Shown here one piece after another: positions 48,000-58,800 of a DNA stretch of 64,000 bases (its first letter is position 1; each line of letters starts with the position of its first letter). The notes under the pieces were generated by a model, which saw nothing but the letters and a program-made list of their open reading frames with translations, did no database searches and had not been told where the DNA came from. The DNA is from Bradysia coprophila. Lineage: Eukaryota > Arthropoda > Insecta > Diptera > Sciaridae. The position numbers and the translations under genes are program-made. The DNA is taken from the NCBI RefSeq assembly GCF_014529535.1, contig NW_023503409.1:8556390-8620389 (forward strand), given 5' to 3'.

Positions 48000-48177
48000 C
48001 TAAACTTTTTGATTTTCTGTTGCAACTGGTAGCGGTGTCGAATTGGGCAAATCGATTTCGATTGCGAGATCTGGTACCGGCTCACGCCAATAATTGAAAT
48101 TCGAAAATTCGACAGATTCTTCGATGTCGTTTATCGGCGGAAACAGTTGATCAACTATGTAGGTCATGTTGCAGTAT
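48000..48177 (-). CDS. Lpin: Lipin canonical terminal exon
   Basis: It encodes [20 protein letters not shown] through [18 protein letters not shown] and ends at a TAG at 48002-48000. The YWR.P.PD motif matches the C-terminal end of animal lipins, so this is the ancestral ending. The acceptor is CTATTTTCAG. It splices from the donor at 51086, skipping the other terminal exon. Confidence 0.93.
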
Positions 48178-51100
48178 CTGAAAATAGAAAATTTGTAACG
48201 TTTATTACCGTTCTATCGTGCTGTGTGCGTATTCTATAGTTTATGTTAGAAGCAAGAGATCTAAATGGCTGACGAATTCAAAATGGTGCGATCGGCATTC
48301 CATAACGGTATGATTCACTTTCTTCGTGAGATTTCTTACATTAGGAAGCAAAACAAAAATGTTTGTGGAATAATTCAATTATGATTTCAATCAAAAACGT
48401 ATCAATTCAAAGAGAATCGAAAAAAGTGTTCTTGCATCACGATGAATGAACCCCAACTAATGAAGCTCCGCAATAGTAATAGTTTCATGCAAATTGTAGC
48501 TTTGCAGATGGCGCTGATCGTAAAAGCGACATCTTTTACTTTTGTGATCAAAACTTTCAGCGATTACGTCATTATATACCATATATAACCGCCATTATAT
48601 CCTAATCAATATTCCTAATGACAAAATTCGTGACTTAGACGATCTCTAGTTTGCTTAATTGTTTGAATACGACGTATCGATCTGTGTAAGTTTTCGAACA
48701 CAAACAAAAACAATTTTGAAAGCTTTCATTTTCTTTTCTCAGTACAGAGGCTTCACAATCGCCGCTTACTTTTAAGTAACATTAAAAGCGAAACGTTACA
48801 AAAAAATGAAGGTTTTCAAATCTTGCCCTAGCAGTTTTGGAAACTCCTAACATCTAACTGGTTGTTGTTTCTCTTTTGGTTCCTTTTCTTATGGTCAGGG
48901 CTTGTATTAAGGAATCTTAAATTACTAAATTTACTAAAATCTACCAGAAATTGCTTAAGTTACTTAAAGATTTTGTTTTCGTAATTTTTGGTAAATTCAG
49001 TAATTTAAAATTCCTCAAAATAGGCCTTGATTCGGGCGAAGGTTAGGAGTAGGAGCGGTGTTTATTTTCGTCAAAATGTTCTAGGCCCGGATTAGGAAAG
49101 TCGCTTCAAGCAAATGCGACAACAATAAGATTTTCTTTATAGCTTACTTTCCCAGCCGAATGTACTAGCGGGCCTATTATTGGGAATTTTGTTTACTGAA
49201 AACTATCGAAAATTACCAAAAATTTACCGAAAAAAGGTTCGCTAAATTTCAGTAAATTGTTGGTAAATTTCGGCAATATTCAGTAAATAATTCCCAATTG
49301 TGTGATTTATGAGCTTTTTTTTGCAAAATAGCTCTAAAGTCGTTATACTAACCACTGGCCATGTCTTAGCCAAACCGGAAATCTTACCCGTGAGATAATT
49401 TCATGGTATGACTTTCGAGTTCTTAAGATTTTATTGGGATCGAGATCGAATTAACTAAATTAAAACACTTTAAACGAAACCAAAATTTATTTATTTTTAG
49501 TAAAGCTGGATGATGATGATGATTCTATGCAGGAATGTAGGGATAACATTGTGAGTAAACGGTTGCCATATTGAAAATGTAACGTTGAAGTCGTTTTAAC
49601 GTTAAAAAAGAGAGAAGACATGAAGACAATCACCGTTTCTTTTTTGTTACATACCAAGAAGGTGTTACCAGGAAGAAATAACATTTAGATAAACATTTAT
49701 TGAAGAACAGTGGGGAGAAACCAAGGGTGAGTTTTTTTTTGTTCTGGTCCATCAGATCGGGGATTAAGTTTTTTCTTATCACATCAAAACATCAACAACA
49801 TTTATTCAATAAATAAATTCTTTTTTATAAAAATAAATAAATTCTCCGATCAAGTAATAATCGCTGAACTCTGTGTCTTCATCAAATTAAACATAAAAAT
49901 ATTTTCTTTTTTAAATTAATTTGTCAAGGTACTGTCATTTGCATCGAATAATTCGTAGAATTATCACAATTTTTGTAATTAATATCAAACCAAATAAATG
50001 ATTTCCAATTGACTAAAAACTGAAAATTTTTTCAAACAGAAAATCTTTTTTTTTAATCTTCTAACGTTCCGAATTGTAATTCATCATCGGATGTAATACC
50101 CTCGTCGGTTGTACTCTGATCATCAGAATCATCGTCAGACGAGCTGTCATACTTTGGTAATGGAGGGAAAATTTCATTCACAACAACCGATTGGCCAGTG
50201 TAACTGAAATAAGATTTTTGTTTTTTTGTTTTTCGTTTTAAAATTCCATCGAACATCAGTTGCATTGAATATGGATACCATCACTGATTGATTTGCGAAT
50301 TGCGATTGAAATCAACGATTATGTATTATGTGTAAGCATGCCGAGAGAGCGAGCGCTAAGCGATTTTTACATTACAATTAATGCAACAGAAAAAACGATG
50401 CAAATGGAAATTCATTTTTTTCCCACATTGTCATCATTTCGAGTGCGTATGTTTGTAGGACACTGACTGTTTGACTGTTTTTAGTGTATCGTCGTAAGTT
50501 TTTTTGTTTTTGATTCGATTGTTATTTGCAAGCTGTCTGAATGACTAACCTGTTACAGACGACAAGTATATGACTAGTATTATTGTCGGGTCTATTACTT
50601 CTATAGATCAAAGTATTTATAATCTGTTGATTTCAAATCTTGTACTTCAATTGTTTTAACATGTTTTTTTCCATATAAATGACCATATTAACCAGATCTT
50701 GTCATTATTCTTGTCGTCGTTATCGATAACAGATGAATAACCGTATGTAACAGGTTAATGAGTTAGTACTACAGTTTACATCCTTCCATAGCGACCTACT
50801 CTCAAGGCATAGATTAGAGCATCATTAAGACAAGTGTTATACGAAACGGTCCCGCTTGTGCAAAAAATATGAGCGGATAGTTTACACAACCAGCACCAGA
50901 TAGATTAATGGAACAGATGGCAGAAGTGTTAATGATTCCATGATCCATATTGTCCACATGGTACAATACGGATTCAGATGGATAGAAAGTGTACGTTTAG
51001 ATTGAATTGTAATCGTCAAAACTGGCACTTAAATGTAGCCGAAATAAGAATAGCAAGCGAAAGCGTAAACAAATCAAAATACTTACGTTGACTGGAATGT

Positions 51101-54100
51101 TTGCGTTAATTCGTGTTTCAATTCGCCCTTCGGATTGATAGTGAAAATTCGCATGATTGGAATTCCAACGGCTCTGTATGCCCACACATCCTGAATAATA
51201 GACAAAAACAAACCAATTAGACTCCGACTAGAAGAACCTTTCCCGTTGTCACTTACATTGATTTTATTGCCGTAGCCCGCATAGAATGGATTAGACTGGA
51301 AAAGTGCTTGAATATCACTCAGGCAAGCAATTTTGAATTGCTCGGGTTTCTTCTCGATAACTTCACGATGCAGTGCGGAAATCAATGACGTCGGATTCAG
51401 GAGCAGTGGTCCATCAGGCAACTTTACATTTCCCTGTCGAATGGAACGCAAATACTCTCGTGTCGCCTACGAAGATTTTATTTTTAAATTTAACTTTTCA
51501 ATTCGAACATTTATGGCAACCGAGATGAACGAACCTTGGATTGACCGATGGCTCGAGCAGACAAATACAATAATTTGTATCCGTTCTCTTCAATCTTCGA
51601 AAAGAGTTGCGCCACACCAATTTGAGCCCAGTCACGACCGACCATGGGTAAAATGTGACCCAATACATCCGATTTTGTAATGGTGCCGTCGATGTCAGAA
51701 ATGACCACCTTGTCATTATGTTTCCATCGGAATAAGTAGCATTTACAGCGCGACGTTCCCTGATAAGCTGTAGTTACACTAAATGATATTTCGTTCATTC
51801 CACTCTTTAAGTTAAGGCTTTCCTGAAATTATCAAATTTTCATAAATTCTGGGAGTCAATGAATGGACACTCTCAGTCTCACTTACTATTTGTTCAGTTG
51901 TTAATCTCAATGACTTTCGAAACGTTTCGAATGGCTTCGAATCTTCTATGCTCTGACTCTTATTCAGTTCGGACAAATCCGATTGTCCCGTCACATTATG
52001 CGGGTTTACATCGAAATCGGCACGGTTTCTATCTTCCGGCGATGTGGCTCGTGACGTTTGCGTTCCAACCGCATTCATTTCGCCATCTTTTCCTTCAAAA
52101 TCTTTGTCCTTTGATTCCTGTTTCTCGCCAGCAGATCGCCGCCAATACCACCACGACGAATATCCCCCTCGTTTCGTTTCGGACGCTGGTGTATTTTCCG
52201 GCTGTTTGTTTACATTCATCAGTTGCTCGATCGCATCCTGAATTCAATTTTGTTTGTCAGATTATTCATGATCAACGGTCGGGTCAGAATTTCAATAATT
52301 TTTACGTAGAATGTGTGTGGTTTGTGTGATGGATCGAGTTAAATTTGATACACTAGCACACACGACGACATTCGATTTATAGTAACAAAGAAATCAAATT
52401 GATCAACACTCACATTTGTTAATGGTTTCTGGTATGTAATTATTGTCATGACAATGGGACATGCAGCCGTCCAGCTATAGTATTTGCCATTCAATCGGAC
52501 AACTAGTAACGGCGACGAAAAAATTGATGGATTTTGACATACCTAAAAATGTGACGAATGATGAAAATGTGTGAAAAATGTGGAAAATGCGTAGTCAATA
52601 TGCTGTGACAATATGAAAACGTGACGTTAATTAATATAAGGAAAACAAAACAAGCAGCTCCAACCGAAAACATTAACGGTTGGAGCTGCTTGTTTTGCAC
52701 AGCCACAACTCGTTTATTAGATAGAAAACGTAGTCTGTTACAGACGGCAATGAAAGCCCCAAACAGTCGATATACTATGGTGAGATCTAGTCCGTTCACG
52801 TGATCTAGTCACGTCCGTTCACGTGGATTCTAATTGAAGATGACTGTATTAACTAGTCGGTCAATGTGTTGATGTAATTGAATGTTCTGTTTGTTATATT
52901 TATTTTGATCGAACTGTTTATAGGTTCATCGAAAATGTAGCCAATACGACAACGATTGTTAGGAAACTTTATCAAACAAACAAAAATTTCGTTGAGACAT
53001 CTGTGTAAACATTCGAATTTGTTTTCAATTCGAAAACATTGAGCTGTTACATCAATGGAAATGTTTGAATTTGACTGAAAGGTGAATCTAGTGTTTGATC
53101 GTTTGGAACAATTCGGAACAAACAACTGAATAGAGTGTTTGGATTTTCGACCGTCTCCCTTCTTCGAGTTTAAACGTTAAATGTATGGGTAAATGGACTG
53201 GCCACACAACAAACGATGTCCTTTTCTTTGTCGAATGAATTTATTGTTTGAATAGAGCTTATCGGTTCGCTGAACTGAACTTTACCTCATTTCGGTTATC
53301 TGTGTGGTTTAAGTTAATCGACTTGAATAAATGTGAAATTTGACTGTAATTTGACTCGTGTTTCTGTATTAAATAACGTTACTACTACTACTGCCATCGG
53401 AACTTACCTCGGAATATTGAACGACATTTCTATCAAACTCTTCGTCAGTTGGTCCACCTTGATCCAGTCCTCCACACATTGACATCGACACAAAGTCCAA
53501 ATACCTTAAATCGAAATATGTTAAGGCGACAAATTCAATCGATTACTTTTTCGAGTGAGAGACTTACTTGTTATCATTAGATTTGCCATCCTCATAGTCA
53601 GAATCTAGACTTTTGGGCTCTTCAACTGAACTTGGACTGTGTGGCAGCGATGTCCCATTACCACTTTCACCATCGTCTTCCGGTACAGGCATTACATTCA
53701 TAGCTGGATCAGCTTTATTGATTGGTGGAAAATAGAGAGCGGCCATTTCTGGATCCATACCTTCGGTGTCCAATTCGGATAAATAAACTCCTTCCGACGA
53801 CGTCTTACGCATTTTCTTCGATTGCTTCATAAAACTGAACATGTTGCTAAGCATTGAGTTTCGTTGAGCTTGGGTCGCATCTTCACTGGTAATATTTGCA
53901 TCGTCGCCCTGTGTTGGTAATTCGCCCCATTTCCACGACGCTGAACTTGTCATCAAATTGCCTTTTTCGCCTTTGTCCCGTTGGGATATTTCAATTTCAC
54001 TGTCGCTTTGAATCGGTGTCGATGGACGGGAACCATGTGGACTTTTACCCGACCCAATGTCAGTGTCACTAAAGAAATGGATGTCTAAATCTCGCACACG

Positions 54101-55876
54101 AGATGGAATCGGTGTTGGTTTTTCCAATTCTTTCGGCACTTCAATAGATGCGCTGACAGCTGTCTCTGATTTCAGTGACTCTTCATTCGTTGAACTGATT
54201 GTGTTATTGGAAACGGACGTGGTGTCAGTGTCGTTTTCATTTGGATCACCTGGAACAGATCCAACTGATGAACTGGACGAACTCTTACGCTGGGTCTGCT
54301 TCTTCTTCATCATAGACTTCTTTCGTCGCTTCTTTTTGGATTTTGAATCTGGAGCTTCTGGCGCCACGGAGGACGTTTCATCTTCTTTGGTTTGGATTTC
54401 GTTTAGTGGTGTGTTTATGATCGGCTTGGCTGTTGCCTCTCCTTCCTCGGTTGATTTATTCATTGTGCTGTTCTGCCAGTCCTCAGTGCCATCTCCACCG
54501 AATAGTTGCTCTTCATGAACAGCCCATTCTTGGCGGATTTTTTGTGTGGTAAACTCCATCTTCGCTGATGATAAATCTCGACGCTCTAAAGTGTTATCGG
54601 TGTGCCTGAATTGGGACATTAGCGTAAACCTCTAAATTTTACCGTTGTTGGCTTCAATGAACTCACCTCCTATGCGAAAAATCCGACACTTGATTTTCAA
54701 ATTTTTTCCCAACTTCTTCCGATTCTTTTGAAAAATCAATCGAATTTCTACGAGGCAATGGTAGTTGAATGGTATCTTCTACAGTTGTGCTATTGCTGTA
54801 ATGCAAATCAAATTGTAAATAAAATCGAATGCAAGGTCAGATCAAGCGGAGGCTTCAGTACCTGTAATTAGTAGCTTCATATTTTGAAAATTCGTTTGTA
54901 GGCAGAGGCGACGTAGCCATATTAGCTGGAAGCTGTTCAAGATCATCTTCTGGACATTCTTCAACAAAAAATGCTTCGCCTGATTCGCCTAATTTCATAT
55001 GTATGTCTACAGGTTCGCCATTCACTTCAATATCAACCTGACGAATGCATTTATTGATTTATTGATGGTTTATCAAAGTGTCTTATTATAAATGGAATTT
55101 AGAAGGAATTTTTACGTTTCTCGGAATAGATTTACAATTTTCGGTAATTAGAAAAATGTCATGAGACGATTCGGTAGAAAAAGTATTTAAAAATTGTTGG
55201 CTGACAAGCTGGTAAAATCACGCTATTCGATCGTTTATTTTATTGAATCAAAGTGCCTGCAATGTATATCATCTACGAAGCGGCGAGCTCAACTAATTTT
55301 TCTATTTATAGAATTTCAATCGTTAAATTTCACATTAATCGAGACGGTCAAGCGACAATGTGTATGAAATTATGTGACAGAATCAACATACAGAAATTAA
55401 TGTAATTTGTCGCCATCAAGGAAATTGAATTATATCAACCGCAGAAAAAAAGTACTTCGTTGCATTCGTAGAGGTGGTTGTTTCAGATATCAATTTGCGG
55501 TTGTGCGCTAAATAAATAATAATCAAAGAACGAACGTTTCGTGGCGGGTGAAAATTGGTAGAAAGCGAACAGCTCGCCAATGGGAAAGTAATATTTTTTC
55601 CACGAGAAACATTGCAACCGAAGAGTAATGTTTAGAAATAAACACTTTTTCTTCGGTCAGGGGGAAAATGGCATAAATAACGCAAAAAATACTTACTATT
55701 TTCTCTCGGCTCCGTAGCACGCCCAATTTACCGAAACGAACATGGAATGGTGAACATAAAAAAGTACCATCGGGTTGTTCAACGACGATAACATCAATTG
55801 CACCGGTTAGAGTAGCACCATTTATTTCATTATAAAACTCTTTAAAATTACTAAACACTTTCACGAGGCTATTCAT
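48000..55876 (-). CDS. Lpin: Lipin, Mg2+-dependent phosphatidate phosphatase
   Basis: It dephosphorylates phosphatidate to diacylglycerol at the ER and acts as a nuclear co-regulator of lipid genes. Coding exons: 55876-55697, 55037-54862, 54795-54667, 54605-53568, 53504-53408, 52542-52414, 52237-51887, 51822-51535, 51466-51257, 51190-51087, then 48177-48000 (959 residues) or 50203-50053 (950). All are GT-AG with consistent phase. Domains: N-LIP from residue 1 ([20 protein letters not shown], through GEAFFVEE); polybasic membrane-binding stretch about 250-269; M-lip Trp motif WWYWRR (612-617); C-LIP with the haloacid-dehalogenase catalytic motif DIDGT (Asp743, Asp745) followed by the co-activator motif LGHIL (754-758). 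The start is the conserved family N-terminus. The family identity is certain; only the UTRs are unresolved. Confidence 0.96.
48896..49029. mobile_element. MITE with about 44-bp inverted ends (CAGGGC/CAAGGC), copy 1
   Basis: The left end CAGGGCTTGTATTAAGGAAT continues through AAATTACTAAATTTACTAAAA and is mirrored at the right end with roughly 20 percent mismatches. The CA(G/A)GG-type end suggests hAT, but the flanking 8-mers differ, so the duplication has decayed or the assignment is wrong. It lies in the intron between the alternative lipin terminal exons. Confidence 0.6.
49169..49302. mobile_element. Related MITE, copy 2
   Basis: GGGCCTATTATTGGGAATTT followed by TTTACTGAAAA and TTACCAAAAATT matches the inverted end of the element at 48896-49029, and the right end CAGTAAATAATTCCCAATTG mirrors it. 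Same family, different orientation or end state. Confidence 0.6.
49801..49806 (-). terminator. Candidate poly(A) signal for the alternative lipin terminal exon
   Basis: AATAAA on the minus strand, about 247 bases after the stop at 50053. It supports the upstream exon being a true 3' terminal exon. Confidence 0.45.
50053..50203 (-). CDS. Lpin: Lipin alternative terminal exon with acidic Ser/Asp tail
   Basis: It encodes [20 protein letters not shown] followed by an acidic Ser/Asp-rich tail ([20 protein letters not shown]..) and a TAA stop. The acceptor CTTATTTCAG and the phase match the donor at 51086 exactly. Its first 16 residues align with the canonical exon (TY....(V/I)V..(I/L)FPP), which points to an exon duplication followed by divergence. 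The tail lacks YWR.P.PD. The SSDDD and SDDE sequences look like casein-kinase-2-type sites. Confidence 0.85.
50546..50757 (+). mobile_element. TAACCTGTTACA MITE family, copy 3 (both ends present)
   Basis: Complete copy of 212 bp. The left end TAACCTGTTACAGACG is mirrored on the right as CGTATGTAACAGGTTA. The terminal TA on each side suits a TA target duplication (Tc1/mariner type). The body matches copies 1 and 2. It sits in the lipin intron just upstream of the alternative terminal exon, and a partial end (CTGTTACAGACGGCAA) also occurs at about 52738-52750. Confidence 0.82.
52646..52697. repeat. Perfect 21-bp stem hairpin in a lipin intron
   Basis: CAAAACAAGCAGCTCCAACC onward (52646-52666) is exactly complementary to 52677-52697 with a 10-base loop. 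The stem length equals a Dicer product, but a perfect short stem with no lower arm is not a typical miRNA precursor. A MITE remnant is more likely. Confidence 0.6.
52797..52825. promoter_or_regulatory. Two CACGTG E-boxes in a lipin intron
   Basis: CACGTG occurs at 52797-52802 and 52820-52825 within a short repeated phrase (GTCCGTTCACGTG). CACGTG binds bHLH-zip factors such as Mondo/Mlx and Myc/Max, which control lipid genes. Use here is speculative. Confidence 0.25.
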
Positions 55877-58800
55877 TTTCAAGCTTTTATCACAAGAACT
55901 TAAACTTTAATTAGTTTCTTTAATCAAGGCTTTCGATAGGGGATTTTTTTCGTTTAAAATTTCTCTTATCTTTTCACTTGTTTTAATTTTTTTTTGTTTT
56001 TATTTATTATTTATGATGATAACTTTACGACTGTGTGTTGTTCATATTACATATATTTACATGGAATTTTGTTTTTGTTAATTATTTTATAATTTTAAGT
56101 TTTTTTTTATTTTTTTATTATAACGAAAAGAGAATAAACTAAAATCAGAATTACTAAAAATAAGAACTAGCTGTTTTTACAAACTAAATCACAATTATCT
56201 TCTGATCTCTTTATTATGAAATTACGTGCCAACGCAGGATTTTCACGATGCAATGTCTGCAATTGAAAAGAAAAAAGAATTTTTTAAATTGAAAAACTAG
56301 GATAAAACTTGCAAACAAATAAAAATTATCAGACATTAATAACTTGAGTATAATGGTACGTAAGCTCACGGAACGAGCACTTCCCCCAGTACAACAATTA
56401 ATATCTCAAATTCAATCATCAAACTTTGCTTCAACGATTTCTCGATATACATCAGATGATGAGTCACTGGACTTATATACAATCAGCCACATTCTTATAA
56501 ACTATTCAGAAATTTTCCTACGAGCAGCTAAACGGGAAAGTTCTATGTTAATGTAATTTTCAATTTAGTTAATTCCAAAACTAAATAACGAGCGAAAAAA
56601 ATTGAAGATGAAGTTTTCGAAAAGAATTTAGAACAACAGAAGCAATAACAGGAATAATGTAAACAATCTCATGCATGCAACTCTTCCATATATAAAATGT
56701 TGTGTAGACTTTGTAGTCGGAACACAGACACAAAAAGAAGTAATGGTAAGCCACGGGAGTATGATGGTACACATACATATAGAGATAGCTAAGTCTCATA
56801 AGCGATTGCATCTGTGAAACTGAACTTAGTGTACAGTATGCAGTTTTAAAAAGACAAAAGGGATGTGTGGAATTCAAAATTTGCGAATTGCAAAAGAAAA
56901 TGGAAAATTGCACTGCACGTGATAAAAATGTGTTAGAGAAACAAACTGCAACAGCAATTTCTGTATACATTTTGATTATACAAATAATGCAAAGCCATAG
57001 CATAAATTTATAATGATATTGTGGCGTATATAAGATGTGCATCTGCCATCTGTAGTTGCGGCATCAACATGCATTCAGTCGTTGTGTGCTGACGGATAAG
57101 TTTTTTTTTTAAAAAAAGATCGTTACCAGTCTCTCAAAAATTCATCGTTTTTTGTATTCCAGACGGAAGACATTGTTAAGTAAATGTAAAATAGTCACCG
57201 AACTACCCAAACTATTGCTGGCGCATAATGCAATTTATTGTGACTCAAAATACATTTTATCTTGCTCGTCATTATATGACACATAGAGTTGAATTGAGGT
57301 GCCTGTTAGCAGATACAGTAACTGATGCATTGAAACAAGCGACACATTCTACACCGTCAATTGATTTTAAGTGTTGCATCTCAAAAAGTTTTGACGTCGA
57401 AAACGGGAAATGAAATGAAAATAATTCAAAGTTTTAATATGGAGAACGGTTTGCATCGTGTACTCCTTCGTCTAAGAACAAACAGAATTTTCTGTACATG
57501 ACGTCATTCGTTGCCTGAAGATAATCGAATCTATGCATCCAAGCTGCTATCGTTTGAAAGAGAAAATACAAATATAAATTGAATAATCCGATTTTTTACA
57601 TAATATTTCGTTTGAGATAAAAGAATGAAACAACAAGACTGAACCGAAACGATTCAAGCATATAAATATGTAAAATACGTTTATCGACAGTTATTCAGTA
57701 CCCCCCATGCAAAAGGATGTTTCGTAATGTTTGCGGAAGAAAAACAATAAAAACACAGAGCATCACATCCGTGATAAAATCCAATTTTTATCTACTGTTA
57801 TTGTAACGTAATGGAGAAAAAAATGTAGTTGAGTCATTGCATGGATTCTCTTTGATATAACAAAAACACACAACACTCTTCTTTGAGGATGTAAAGCATT
57901 AAAGTGAAAAAAAAAAATTTCTCGAAAAACAAACAGAACATTCTGCGTATACGAGCCGTTCATTTGTTATCATATTTCGTCACATGTTGAGAAACATTTT
58001 TAATTTCCTACCAGTTTTATTACGCTCTGCATGCATCCAATTTCGAATAATTTCTTTTTCTGTTTACACAATCGAGATCAATCCCTTACTTACACGAGAA
58101 AACTTGCATCTAGTTTTTCCAAATAGAACAGAGATTTTCACAACGCCAGAATGCACACACGTTCGGTTTTTTTTTCCTTCGAACATTTTGCATCTACAAT
58201 GTTATTTTAAGATAATTTTTTTTTTCTGTTAGTTCCATTTTTTGCTGCATTGATTACTTATCGATTTTGATGGAAAAAATTGAAAAAAATATTGAAGTTT
58301 AGGAGACGACGAATAAAAAAAGAACTGAAAACCAACCGTTGTTACGATGCTGAGTTCTCGGTGATTAAATTATTATTCCACGACAGTCTTTGAAAAACAT
58401 GGGAAGTTTCTACGAACGTTTCTGGCTCGTACATGCATCATACCTTATCATTGAAAATGTCTACAGAATACACACAGCTTCGTCTAAAGTCTTTATAAAT
58501 AATAAATGTTTCTACAAGAGGAAGAAGTAGTGGCGCAGTCCAATTAATAAGTGAAGCTTTAAATGCATAGCATATGCTATACAAACATAAGGGAGAAGAA
58601 AATTTCCCAGCATTCACTGCCAAGCTAGTTTACGATTACGTAAGTAAATTCCATTCCATTACACATAATTTAACAAGATCGGACTCTAAAGACAAGCATT
58701 AAATATGTGAGAGAGCTACTTTCAGTTAATTAAAAATACAGATTGCAGCTGCACATATCTTTCGCCATATCTTTTCTATGAATAGCAATTGATATCACCT

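Noticed and set aside
56224..56258. Minus-strand sequence after a strong acceptor reading TLHRENPALARNFIIKRSED
   Set aside because: Could be a terminal coding exon of an unknown gene or a lipin leader exon, but no upstream partner exon was found.
56353..56556. 67-codon plus-strand frame MVRKLTERALPPVQQLISQI.. with even composition
   Set aside because: Short, single exon, no family recognised, and lies in a region full of similar chance frames.
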